This document shows, one piece after another, positions 8,555-21,880 of a stretch of DNA of 64,000 nt. The stretch covers positions 310,001 through 374,000 of the forward strand of contig NZ_JALJRZ010000003.1 of NCBI RefSeq assembly GCF_024519435.1, read 5' to 3'. The position numbers and the translations under genes are program-made. The notes beneath the pieces are model-generated. The model was not told where the DNA came from. It saw only the letters and a program-made list of their open reading frames with translations, and did not search any database. The stretch is from Terrabacter sp. Ter38 (lineage in GTDB: Bacteria; Actinomycetota; Actinomycetes; Actinomycetales; Dermatophilaceae). The stretch's first letter is position 1. Each line of letters starts with the position of its first letter.

Positions 8555-9189
8555 TTGGTTCGCTTCCCGACGACGTGATGGCCGCCCGGCTGTCGGGCCT
8601 GCGTCGCCGGCGGTGCCACGTAGAACGCGAGAAAGGTGGACGACCAGGGCGAACCGACGACCCGGGTGCCCTTTGGGAGCAGCGCCTTGAACTCGGAGAG
8701 GCTCAGCAGCCGGGTGAACTCCGACCGCCTGCGCCGCCACTGAGGGAGCCAGTGCAGCAGCACGGTGGCGGTGTGTGACTCCATGGGGAACCAGCGGTTG
8801 GGGGTTGTGATGACCCAGCTGCGCCCGACCCTCGACTGCTCCTGGACGAACCGCCGCTGGTCCTCTATGCCACCCACATGCTCGATCACGGCCTGGGCCA
8901 CGATGAAGTCGGTCTGGCGGTCGGCGAACGGAAGGGATCGTCCGTCCGCGCGCACGAACGGCCACTCGAGCGCTGGGCACGCCAGCACGTCGACGGCGGC
9001 GAGAACCCTCGACTGCTGGGCCACCGACCGCTCGACGATCATCTCGTTGACGTTGCTACCGGGGCTGCAGCCGACGAAGATCACGTCAGAGACGCCCACC
9101 TCCTGCATGAACGCCCGGATGGTCCGGGCCTTCTTCGTGCGGCTTCGCACGCTGAAGGCGAGCACGGCGTGGCGCAGGTGACGATTCAC
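8551..9189 (-). CDS. SAM-dependent methyltransferase (class I)
   Basis: 212 residues. VIFVGCSPGSNVNE at about 36-49 is the glycine-rich SAM-binding loop; VRADGRSLPFADRQTDFIVAQAVIEHV is the region that holds the second-strand acidic residue and the catalytic-side strand typical of methyltransferase type 11/25 proteins. In an EPS cluster it probably methylates a sugar or the end of a chain, where methylation can stop growth. The GTG start at 9189 has AGGAA about 6 bases upstream. The gene sits 8 bases after the DUF1972 glycosyltransferase and overlaps the acyltransferase start by 4 bases, so the three are one operon. Confidence 0.82.
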   Translation of the reverse strand: MNRHLRHAVLAFSVRSRTKKARTIRAFMQEVGVSDVIFVGCSPGSNVNEMIVERSVAQQSRVLAAVDVLACPALEWPFVRADGRSLPFADRQTDFIVAQAVIEHVGGIEDQRRFVQEQSRVGRSWVITTPNRWFPMESHTATVLLHWLPQWRRRRSEFTRLLSLSEFKALLPKGTRVVGSPWSSTFLAFYVAPPATQARQPGGHHVVGKRTN

Positions 9190-9197
9190 GGCTGTTC

Positions 9198-10547
9198 CTA
9201 GGTGAGCGAGGACGGCTGCGTGTTGGCCGCGGCCGTGTCAGGCGACGGCCCCGCCCCTTCACCGGCCGGTCCATGAACCCTCGCAGCGGACACGTCGAGA
9301 TCGGGCGGGGGGACGGGCGTGACACTGGTTCGTGCAGCGGAAGGGGCGTGGCCGATGACATCGCTGGAGGTCACGGCGAGGGAAGGCCGACGACGTCGGC
9401 GCTGCGGTCCGCTCGTCTCGCGCGCGGCCAGCGCGAAAGCGAGATTCTCGTACTCGTCGGCGACGCGGTCCCAATCGTAGTCACGGGCCCGCCGACGCAG
9501 CCGGTCGCCGCGTTCGTTGGTGAGGTCATCGAAGAACTCGGCGTCGGCCAGCAGTTCGGGCAGGTCGTCGGCCTCGAGGAAGTAGCGACCCTCCTCTCGC
9601 AGAACCTCGCGGTTGAAGTCGACGCCGTAGGCGATGGTGGGGGCGCCGGCGCCGATGGCACGCAGCAGCGACGGGTTGGTGCCGCCGACCGAGTGGCCGT
9701 GGAGGTAGGTGAGAGCGTTGCCGTAGAGTTGGTCGAGCAGCTCCTGATCGTAGATGCCGCCGACGAGACGCACGCGCGTATCGTGACCGGCCAGCCTCCG
9801 TACCTTGGCGATGTACTCGTAGGCGTAGGGGGCGGACCCCACGACGACGAGCGGCTTCTCGGCCGAGCTGCGCACGTAGCCCTCGACGATGACATCAACG
9901 TGGTTCTCAGGCTCGAAGCGGGCGACGACGAGGTGGTACTGGCCCGGCCGTACGTCCATCTCGAGCAGCCGGTCGGAGCCGACGTTCTCGAGAATCGGCG
10001 CCCCGTAGGCGATCAGCTCGGTCAGGGCGCCGAACTCGCGGTCGTAGTAGTCGGCGATGCCCTGCGCATCAGCGATGAGCGCGTCGGACAGCCGCACGCT
10101 CATCTCCTCGGCGCGGCGGTAGTAGTTCCGACCGGCCTGGCCCCATTTGGCGCGCTTCCATTCCAGGCCGTCGACGTGCGTCGCCACCGGGATGCGGGCG
10201 GCTCGAAGCGCCGGCAGAAACGGCGCGTTGGCCGCATTGAAGACGAAGGCGACGTCGGTGCGGTGAGCGAGCAGGTGCATCGTGGAGACACCGGTGTGCG
10301 CAAGCGTATCGAGCGTGCGTCGCCTCAGTGTCGGTAGCGTGACGAGTTCCATCCCGAGGTGTGAGGTCAGGTGCTCCTCGACGTTACCCTCGCGGCAGTA
10401 GACCCGCACGTGATGGCCGCGAGCGGCGAGGCGCCTGCCCACCTCCTCCACGGCTGTCTCGAAGCCGCCATATCGTGCCGGCACACCCCGCGTACCGAGC
10501 ATCGCGATCGAAAGCCGCGCGTCATGTACCCCGCGTTGACCCACCAT
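9198..10547 (-). CDS. DUF1972 family glycosyltransferase (rhamnosyltransferase-like)
   Basis: 449 residues. The N-terminus IAMLGTRGVPARYGGFET is the typical DUF1972 signature found in WchF/Cps2T-type enzymes, which add L-rhamnose to the first lipid-linked sugar of capsule repeat units. GTNPSLLRAIGAGAP near residue 285 is the donor-binding loop of the C-terminal GT-B half. The last 75 residues, rich in Pro, Arg and Ser, are low-complexity and probably disordered. The ATG at 10547 has GGGGGA about 7 bases upstream. It is the first gene of the minus-strand EPS block, which makes it the likely second transferase after the polyprenyl-phosphate sugar transferase encoded at 16.3-17.8 kb. Rhamnose as donor is inferred from the family; no dTDP-rhamnose genes are in view. 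Confidence 0.85.
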   Translation of the reverse strand: MVGQRGVHDARLSIAMLGTRGVPARYGGFETAVEEVGRRLAARGHHVRVYCREGNVEEHLTSHLGMELVTLPTLRRRTLDTLAHTGVSTMHLLAHRTDVAFVFNAANAPFLPALRAARIPVATHVDGLEWKRAKWGQAGRNYYRRAEEMSVRLSDALIADAQGIADYYDREFGALTELIAYGAPILENVGSDRLLEMDVRPGQYHLVVARFEPENHVDVIVEGYVRSSAEKPLVVVGSAPYAYEYIAKVRRLAGHDTRVRLVGGIYDQELLDQLYGNALTYLHGHSVGGTNPSLLRAIGAGAPTIAYGVDFNREVLREEGRYFLEADDLPELLADAEFFDDLTNERGDRLRRRARDYDWDRVADEYENLAFALAARETSGPQRRRRRPSLAVTSSDVIGHAPSAARTSVTPVPPPDLDVSAARVHGPAGEGAGPSPDTAAANTQPSSLT

Positions 10548-10753
10548 GAAATGTCCCCCACTCGTCGGTGCCGTCCCGAAGGCGCCGACTGTTATCGCTG
10601 AGATCCCCGATGCTGATGCTACGGGCGCCTCTGCCGCACCGTCGCGAAACGACGAAACGGGAAGGGTTGCGGCCGGCCGACGGCTTCTCGGCGCCGAAGC
10701 CGTTCCCGGTATGCACGTGCCAACCGGGGTCCGGACCTGTCACCGGGCGCACC

Positions 10754-10759
10754 TAGACT
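10754..10759 (+). promoter_or_regulatory. -10 box TAGACT before mfd
   Basis: TAGACT ends 10 bases before the mfd ATG, and no Shine-Dalgarno is visible between them. This suggests a very short or absent leader. No clear -35 was found. The 222-base space at 10548-10769 must also hold the promoter for the divergent EPS block. Confidence 0.5.
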
Positions 10760-10769
10760 TGGCAGTCTG

Positions 10770-14504
<3,735 letters not shown>

Positions 14505-14537
14505 GATGTCAGACGCATCCGCCAGAGGAGGAAATCA

Positions 14538-15107
14538 GTGAAGGCTTGGTCTGCTCAACCCGCGAGGCGCGTGGCCGTCGTCGGCATCGCCGCGCTCGGC
14601 GCCGTGTCGCTGCTCGGCGGGTGCGGTTTCGAGACGCGCCAGCAGGCTGCCGCCGTCGTCAACGGCGAGGTCATCCACGAGTCCGACGTGCGGGAGACGT
14701 ACGACCAGCTCAAGGCGGCCAAGCTCGACTTCGCCGAGAACATCGTCGTCACAGCGCTCGTGGCGGCGCCGCTGCTCAAGGACGCCGTCGAGAAGTCCGG
14801 CAGCTGGAAGCCCGACGAGACGTACGCCTCGGTCATCTCCTCGATCCCCGACGCCACCGACACGACGAAGGAGTTCGTCGCCGCGGTCGCCCTCATCCAG
14901 TCGCAGAAGATGACACCCGCCGACGTCGCCGCCTACCGCGCGGACCTCAAGAAGGCCGACATCAGCGTCAACCCCAAGTACGGCTCCGTCGTGCCGTCCG
15001 CCGAGGGGCCCGTCTACTTCACCATCGGCCAGCAGACGCCCAACTGGGTCAAGCCGGGCGGCAACACCGCCCCGGCCACCGCCCCGGCCACCGCCCCGGC
15101 CCAGTAG
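14538..15107 (+). CDS. SurA N-terminal-like lipoprotein
   Basis: 189 residues. A basic N-terminus and hydrophobic stretch end in the lipobox LLGGC (Cys about 30), so this is a membrane-anchored exported lipoprotein. AAVVNGEVIHESDVRETYDQLKA just after the anchor is typical of the SurA/PrsA N-terminal chaperone module; no prolyl-isomerase (parvulin) domain follows. It may bind unfolded exported proteins, but this is inference. The C-terminus is a short repeat (APAT three times) made of a 12-base DNA repeat near 15069-15104. The GTG start is fixed by AGAGGAGG 6-13 bases upstream. In mycobacteria a different lipoprotein (LpqU) occupies a nearby slot in the mfd-mazG-eno block. Confidence 0.78.
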   Translation: MKAWSAQPARRVAVVGIAALGAVSLLGGCGFETRQQAAAVVNGEVIHESDVRETYDQLKAAKLDFAENIVVTALVAAPLLKDAVEKSGSWKPDETYASVISSIPDATDTTKEFVAAVALIQSQKMTPADVAAYRADLKKADISVNPKYGSVVPSAEGPVYFTIGQQTPNWVKPGGNTAPATAPATAPAQ

Positions 15108-15126
15108 ACCTCAGCAGCCCTCCGTC

Positions 15127-16101
15127 GTGACCGCCCGCGTCGTCCTCCTCGTCACGACCCCACGCATCGCTCCGGGTCTGCTGACCCGTGAGGCGTGGCA
15201 GAGCCTCGCGGGGGCCCATGCCGTGTGGGGCCGTCCCGACGAGCCGCAGGTTGCCGCGCTCGTCGAGGCCGGCATCACGGTGCTTCCCCGTGGGGACGGT
15301 CACCCGGCCGACCTCGCTCGCGACCTCGTCTCCGCCTCCCAGGGGGGTGACGTCGTCTGGGTCGGCTCGTCCGACGGTGACCCCGGTCTCAGCGACTCGA
15401 TCGCCGTGGAGGTGACGCGGTTGCCCGAACCGCCTGAGGTGGAGCTGCTCATCGGCTCCTTCGACGTCCCCGGTGCGCGGCTGCTGGACGTCGTCGCCGT
15501 CATGGACCGGCTCCGCTCGCCGGGCGGCTGCCCCTGGGACGCCGAGCAGACCCACGAGTCGCTCGTGCCCTACCTCCTCGAGGAGGCGCACGAGGCGATC
15601 GAGGCCATCGAGAGCGGCGACCCGGCGCACATGCAGGAGGAGCTCGGCGACCTGCTGCTGCAGGTCGCCTTCCAGTCACGGGTGGCGCAGGAGCACCCGA
15701 GCGAGCCGTTCGACATCGACGACGTCGCCGGTGCGCTCGTCGACAAGCTCGTCCGACGACACCCGCACGTCTTCTCCGACATCGAGGCCGACACGGCCGA
15801 CGCCGTCGAGGCCAACTGGGAGTCGATCAAGGCCGACGAGAAGCAGCACCGCAGGCACCCGGTCGAGGGCGTCCCGAGCTCGCTGCCGGCCCTGGCCCGG
15901 GCCGAGAAGTACGTCTCGCGCCTGCGTCGGGCGGGCCGCGAGGACCTCGTCGACGATGCCGTCGCGCGTGGCGGGCTCGGCGCGCAGCTGCTCGACCTGG
16001 TGCGCCGGGCACGGGACGAGGGCATCGACGCAGAGAGCGCCCTTCGCCGGACGCTCGCCCAGCTCGAGCAGCACAGCGCCGAGGCACCGCGTCGCGGGTG
16101 A
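15127..16101 (+). CDS. mazG: Nucleoside triphosphate pyrophosphohydrolase MazG
   Basis: 324 residues. MazG hydrolyses NTPs and dNTPs to monophosphate and pyrophosphate, cleaning damaged nucleotides. The core starts with MDRLRSPGGCPWDAEQTHESL at about 126-146, followed by LLEEAHEAIEAIE (the metal-binding EExxE helix) and EELGDLLLQVAF (ExxD helix). The signature VEANWESIKADEK ends the domain. The N-terminal 120 residues look like a worn-down remnant of the tetrapyrrole-methylase-like domain found fused to MazG in other bacteria. The GTG start lies 19 bases after the lipoprotein gene with no good Shine-Dalgarno. Confidence 0.93.
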   Translation: MTARVVLLVTTPRIAPGLLTREAWQSLAGAHAVWGRPDEPQVAALVEAGITVLPRGDGHPADLARDLVSASQGGDVVWVGSSDGDPGLSDSIAVEVTRLPEPPEVELLIGSFDVPGARLLDVVAVMDRLRSPGGCPWDAEQTHESLVPYLLEEAHEAIEAIESGDPAHMQEELGDLLLQVAFQSRVAQEHPSEPFDIDDVAGALVDKLVRRHPHVFSDIEADTADAVEANWESIKADEKQHRRHPVEGVPSSLPALARAEKYVSRLRRAGREDLVDDAVARGGLGAQLLDLVRRARDEGIDAESALRRTLAQLEQHSAEAPRRG

Positions 16102-16151
16102 GGTCCGCCGTCCGGCGACGACGCCACCCGTGCTCGCGGAGGGGCACGGGA

Positions 16152-16187
16152 TCGGCGACGTCCGGTCAGGGGGGTGAACGTCGCCGA
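16152..16187. terminator. Hairpin between the convergent mazG and sugar transferase genes
   Basis: TCGGCGACGT (16152-16161) and ACGTCGCCGA (16178-16187) form a perfect 10-bp stem with a 16-base loop; GGG before and CCCC after extend it with a bulge. There is no T-tract. The place between two convergent stops suggests a two-way terminator. Confidence 0.5.
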
Positions 16188-16270
16188 CCCCGCATTCGGG
16201 TGGCGCTGGTGCGCGCCGCCCGGGTGCGAGGGCGGTTGAGGGACCACGTCCTCGCTGCTCGTGGGATCGG

Positions 16271-17764
16271 TCAGTACGCGCCGCGTGAGGCGAAGACGGC
16301 TCGGACGGTGCGCACCAGGATGGAGAGGTCTTGCACGGGTGACCAGTTGTCGACGTAGTAGAGGTCGAGGCGGACCGTGTCGTCCCAGGACAGGTCGCTG
16401 CGACCGGACACCTGCCAGAGACCCGTGAGTCCCGGCCGCACGTGCAGCCGCCGTTGGACGTCCGGCTCGTAGCGGCGCACTTCCGACGGGAGCGCAGGCC
16501 GCGGGCCAACCAGGCTCATGTCACCGTTGATGACGTTGAACAGCTGCGGCAGCTCGTCGATGGAGAAGCGGCGCATGATGGAGCCGACGCGGGTGATCCG
16601 AGGGTCGTCCTTGGCCTTGAAGAGCACGCCTTCCGGATTCTTGTTCAGGTGGCTGACGCCACTCAGGCGAGCCTCGGCGTCCACGACCATGCTGCGGAAC
16701 TTGAGGCACTCGAACAGCTCGCCGTCACGGCCGACCCGGATCTGGCGGAACAGCACGGGGCCGCCGTCATGGATCTTCGTCAGGATCGCGAAGACGAGCA
16801 TGACGGGCGAGGCGAGGGCGAGAGCGGTGCTGGCACCGACCATGTCGAAGATGCGCTTGAAGCTGCGGGAGGCCGCGAGGCTCTGCGGCTGTTCGACGTG
16901 GACCAGCGGGAGGCCTCCAACCGGACGCATGGCCATCCGCTCGGAGGAGATGTCGTTGAGACTGGGCGCCACCGCCATCTGGACGTCGTGGCCCTCGAGG
17001 TCCCAGGCGATGTGCCGGAACTCCTGGGGTGAGGAGAACGCGCCGCCGGTCAGCAGCACGAGGTCGGCATCAGATGCGAGCGCCTCGGACGCCGTGTTCT
17101 CCGTCGAGCCGATCACGGCCACACCACCGGGCGTCAGGGTGCCCGGAGCAAGGTCGGGCAGCAGGGCCCCGATGACCCGGTAGCCCAGCCACCGCTCGCG
17201 GTCGAGCACCCGAGCCACGTCATCGACGTGCGACGCGGCACCGGAGAGCAGGACCCGAGTGAGCAACAGGCCCCGGTCGTGCAGCCGGTAGATGATCCGT
17301 CGTGCCGACCAGCGCCAGAGGAGCAGGAGCGGGACGCCGATGAGGAACAGCTGCACGAAGAAGGCCCGCGACAGGTCGGCCTTGGTGAGGTAGCTCGTGA
17401 TGCCGATGAGGCCGGCGGTGATGCCCGCCGCACTCAGCACCCGCGCATACTCGCTCGAGCCCACCCCCAGGTGCGACTGCGCGTAGCTGCCGCGCAGGAT
17501 GTTGGCGAGCATCCATGCCATCACGACCCAGGGCCCCACGGACATGGCTGCTTCGTCGACGTCGTTCGTGCGCGGGAAGACCGGCGAGGCGAAGTGCCCC
17601 ACGCCCGCCACAGCCACGACAACGGCGATGATCACGGTGTCGCCGAGTGCCAGCCCCAGCTGCAGCAGACGGTGTTCCCGAGCTCGGTCGCTGGCCGTGT
17701 GCGTTCGAGGACGCGCACTGACTCCGAGCAGCAAAGCCCTTGGTTCGCGCATGGGAACACCCAT
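16271..17764 (-). CDS. Polyprenyl-phosphate sugar-1-phosphate transferase (WbaP/EpsY-type)
   Basis: 497 residues: four to five N-terminal membrane helices, a central Rossmann-like CoA-binding-type domain (about 150-270), a further membrane helix near 310, and the C-terminal bacterial sugar transferase domain. The last has FKRIFDMVGAS, KFRSMVVDAEARL, PRITRVGSIMRRFSIDELPQL and DMSLVGPRPALPSEV, the full catalytic signature. It should transfer hexose-1-phosphate from a UDP-sugar to undecaprenyl phosphate, the first step of EPS repeat-unit synthesis. It lies on the minus strand between mazG and eno, away from the EPS cluster at 1-10.5 kb, and breaks a usually conserved gene order. It has no copy of the GTATGCCG octamer common around it. 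The start is the ATG at 17764; GTG codons at 17773 and 17770 are alternatives. Confidence 0.9.
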   Translation of the reverse strand: MGVPMREPRALLLGVSARPRTHTASDRAREHRLLQLGLALGDTVIIAVVVAVAGVGHFASPVFPRTNDVDEAAMSVGPWVVMAWMLANILRGSYAQSHLGVGSSEYARVLSAAGITAGLIGITSYLTKADLSRAFFVQLFLIGVPLLLLWRWSARRIIYRLHDRGLLLTRVLLSGAASHVDDVARVLDRERWLGYRVIGALLPDLAPGTLTPGGVAVIGSTENTASEALASDADLVLLTGGAFSSPQEFRHIAWDLEGHDVQMAVAPSLNDISSERMAMRPVGGLPLVHVEQPQSLAASRSFKRIFDMVGASTALALASPVMLVFAILTKIHDGGPVLFRQIRVGRDGELFECLKFRSMVVDAEARLSGVSHLNKNPEGVLFKAKDDPRITRVGSIMRRFSIDELPQLFNVINGDMSLVGPRPALPSEVRRYEPDVQRRLHVRPGLTGLWQVSGRSDLSWDDTVRLDLYYVDNWSPVQDLSILVRTVRAVFASRGAY

Positions 17765-19442
<1,678 letters not shown>

Positions 19443-19446
19443 CCTC

Positions 19447-20256
19447 GTGGCCGACCGCACGCCGTCCCGCCCGGGCCGCCCGTCGTCGACGGGCCGCTCG
19501 GGCGGTAGCGCGCAACCGGCCTCCCCCCGGCAGGCCCCCGGCGCGAGTCCCGGTCCCAAGCCCGGTCCCAAGCCCGGTCCCAAGCCCGGTCCCAAGCCCG
19601 GTCCGAAGGCCGGTCCGAAGAGCACGTCCAAGCCGGGGGCCGGCGCCGGGACGTCGGGCTCGGCGTCCACCGGTCGCCCGTCCTCAGCTCGGTCGGCCAG
19701 CCGCGCGGGCGCGAGCCGCGCGTCGGCCACCCGCCCGGGTCAGTCCCGTCCCGGGGCTGCGCGCGCGAACCGTCCCGGGGCCGGCAAGGAGCGTCCCGCC
19801 CTCGCCGCACGCCCCCGCAGCCAGCAGGCGGCCCCGCCGTCGGCCTCGACCGCCTGGGTGCGCGGTGCCATCCTGCTCGGCATCCTCGTCATGCTCGCCG
19901 TGACGATCGTGCCCACCCTTCGTTCCCTCGTCCAGCAGCGGGGTGACGCCGCGGCCCTGCAGGACAAGGTCACCGCCCAGCGTGCGACCGTGGCACAGCT
20001 CGAGCGCGAGGCCGCGCTGTGGAAGGACCCCGCCTACATCGAGGTCCAGGCCCGCGAACGCCTCAAGTTCGTGCGGGTCGGCGACCGCGCCTACACCGTG
20101 ATCGACCCGTCGACCAACGAGGCGAGCGCTCCCGCCGCGGAGCGTCCCGTCGTCGCCGCGCCCATGGCCAACGCCGCATCGCCGTGGTACGGCAAGGTGT
20201 GGCAGTCCATCCAGATCGCCGACCGACCCACCGCCGGGGTCAGCCGCCCCCAATGA
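19447..20256 (+). CDS. FtsB/DivIC-like septum formation initiator with long repeat-rich N-terminus
   Basis: 269 residues. The first 135 are disordered and basic, with PGPK repeated about six times (residues 36-57) from a 12-base DNA repeat at roughly 19550-19610. A single membrane helix at about 139-160 is followed by a coiled coil (LQDKVTAQRATVAQLEREAALWKDP) and the YIEVQARERLKFVRVGD segment typical of the DivIC family. It would sit in the divisome with FtsL and FtsQ. The gene after eno is divIC-like in many actinobacteria. The basic N-terminus is cytoplasmic and may touch DNA or FtsZ-linked partners (inference). Confidence 0.88.
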   Translation: MADRTPSRPGRPSSTGRSGGSAQPASPRQAPGASPGPKPGPKPGPKPGPKPGPKAGPKSTSKPGAGAGTSGSASTGRPSSARSASRAGASRASATRPGQSRPGAARANRPGAGKERPALAARPRSQQAAPPSASTAWVRGAILLGILVMLAVTIVPTLRSLVQQRGDAAALQDKVTAQRATVAQLEREAALWKDPAYIEVQARERLKFVRVGDRAYTVIDPSTNEASAPAAERPVVAAPMANAASPWYGKVWQSIQIADRPTAGVSRPQ

Positions 20257-20314
20257 CCCCGTCGTCACCCACGGCAACCACGGCGCCCTTGAGAGCCCGA
20301 GAAGTGAGTCCCGC

Positions 20315-20884
20315 GTGAGCGACCCCTCCCGTCCGTCCGCTCCGGCCGCCGCCCACCACGTCGAGGTCGCCGACCTCGATGCGGTCGAGCGCCAGCTCGG
20401 ACGCCGCCCGCGCGGTGTGGCCGAGGTGGCCCACCGCTGCCCGTGCGGGGAGCCCGACGTCCTGCGCACCCAACCCCGCCTGCCCGACGGCACCCCGTTC
20501 CCGACGACGTACTACGCGACGTGCCCGCGCCTCACCGGCGCGGTGAGCACCCTCGAGACGGCTGGGGTCATGAAGGAGATGACCGAGCGGATCGCTCACG
20601 ACGAGGACCTCGCGGCCGCCTACGCGAGGGCGCACGAGCACTACCTCGCGCAGCGGGCCGAGCTCGGCGACGTGCCCGAGATCGACGGCATCTCGGCCGG
20701 TGGCATGCCGACCCGCGTCAAGTGCCTCCACGTCCTCGTCGGACACTCCCTGGCCGCCGGCCCGGGGGTCAACCCGCTCGGCGACGAGGCCCTCGCGATG
20801 CTCGACGACTGGTGGCTGCCGACGTCGTGCGCAGCCCTGCACGCGGCCGAGGACGCCGCCGTCGAGGGAGCCACGGATGAGTGA
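20315..20884 (+). CDS. DUF501 family protein
   Basis: 189 residues. Conserved actinobacterial protein of unknown function, always in this neighbourhood (between divIC and ppx). Visible features: VAHRCPCGEPDVLRTQPRLPDGTPFPTTYYATCP, with Cys residues that could bind metal, and GGMPTRVKCLHVLVGHSLAAGPGVNPLGDEA near residue 130-160, with a conserved Cys and His. It starts at GTG 20315 and overlaps the next gene by 8 bases. Confidence 0.9.
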   Translation: MSDPSRPSAPAAAHHVEVADLDAVERQLGRRPRGVAEVAHRCPCGEPDVLRTQPRLPDGTPFPTTYYATCPRLTGAVSTLETAGVMKEMTERIAHDEDLAAAYARAHEHYLAQRAELGDVPEIDGISAGGMPTRVKCLHVLVGHSLAAGPGVNPLGDEALAMLDDWWLPTSCAALHAAEDAAVEGATDE

Positions 20885-21851
20885 CGGGACCGTCCGCGTC
20901 GGCGCGATCGACTGCGGCACCAACTCGATCCGCCTGCTCGTCGCCGACGTCGACCCGCAGACAGGGACGCTCACCGACGTGCTGCGCCGGATGGAGATCG
21001 TCCGCCTCGGCCACGGGGTCGACCGCACCGGTGTCATCGCCCCCGAGTCGATGGAGCGCACGCTCGCCGTCACGCGGGAGTATGCCGCCTCGTGCCGTGA
21101 GCTGGGCGCCGTGCACGTGCGCTTCGTCGCCACCTCGGCGTCCCGCGACGCGCGCAACGCCTCGGACTTCATCGAGGGCGTGCACGCGGCCTTCGTCGAG
21201 CACTTCGGCTCCGAGGTCTCGCCCGAGGTCGTCTCCGGTGACGAGGAGGCCGCACTGTCGTTCGCCGGTGCGACGGGCGGCCTCGCGGCCCAAGGCGTCT
21301 CCGGGCCCTACCTCGTCGTCGACCTCGGCGGCGGCTCGACCGAGCTCGTCCGCGGCACCGACCGCGTCGAGGCCGCCCGCTCGGTCGACATCGGCTGTGT
21401 CCGGATGACCGAGCGACACCTCGTGTCCGACCCTCCCACCGACGACGAGGTCGCGGCCGCCACGCGGGACATCGACGCCGCACTCGACGTCGCTGAGTCC
21501 GTCGTCGCGCTCGAGGGCGTCGCGACGCTCGTCGGTCTGGCCGGCAGCGTCACGACGATCACGGCGCACCTGCTGCGCCTGCCGGCATACGACCCGGAGC
21601 GCATCCACCTGGCTCGTTCCGCCCCGGCCGACATGGTCGCGGCCTGCGACGACCTGCTGGCGATGCCGCGCGCGCAGCGTGCCGAGCTGCCCTACATGCA
21701 CCCGGGCCGGGTCGACGTCATCGGCGCCGGTGCGCTCGTGTGGCGCCGGATCGTCGAGCGGGTCGTCGACCGTGCAGGTGTCACCGAGGTCGTCACGTCC
21801 GAGCACGACATCCTCGACGGCATCGCCCTCAGCGCGGCCCGGCGCAGCTGA
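20877..21851 (+). CDS. ppx: Exopolyphosphatase / pppGpp phosphohydrolase (Ppx/GppA)
   Basis: 324 residues, the short actinobacterial form with only the two actin-like ATPase domains. VGAIDCGTNSIRLLVADV is the phosphate-1 motif, LVVDLGGGSTELV the phosphate-2 motif, and LVGLAGSVTTI the adenosine motif equivalent. Expected to release phosphate from polyphosphate or convert pppGpp to ppGpp. The ATG at 20877 lies inside the end of the DUF501 gene (8-base overlap); a longer reading frame upstream has the wrong codon bias for this strand. Confidence 0.94.
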   Translation: MSDGTVRVGAIDCGTNSIRLLVADVDPQTGTLTDVLRRMEIVRLGHGVDRTGVIAPESMERTLAVTREYAASCRELGAVHVRFVATSASRDARNASDFIEGVHAAFVEHFGSEVSPEVVSGDEEAALSFAGATGGLAAQGVSGPYLVVDLGGGSTELVRGTDRVEAARSVDIGCVRMTERHLVSDPPTDDEVAAATRDIDAALDVAESVVALEGVATLVGLAGSVTTITAHLLRLPAYDPERIHLARSAPADMVAACDDLLAMPRAQRAELPYMHPGRVDVIGAGALVWRRIVERVVDRAGVTEVVTSEHDILDGIALSAARRS

Positions 21852-21857
21852 CCACGC

Positions 21858-21873
21858 CTGACCGGCGGGTCAG
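21858..21873. terminator. Small hairpin between convergent ppx and mptB-like genes
   Basis: CTGACC and GGTCAG form a 6-bp stem with a 4-base loop in the 29-base gap between the two stop codons. Weak, no T-tract. Confidence 0.3.
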
Positions 21874-21880
21874 CGGCGAG

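Noticed and set aside
19550-19610. 12-base tandem repeats as a mobile or regulatory repeat
   Set aside because: They stay in frame and encode PGPK repeats of a disordered protein tail; ordinary coding repeat.
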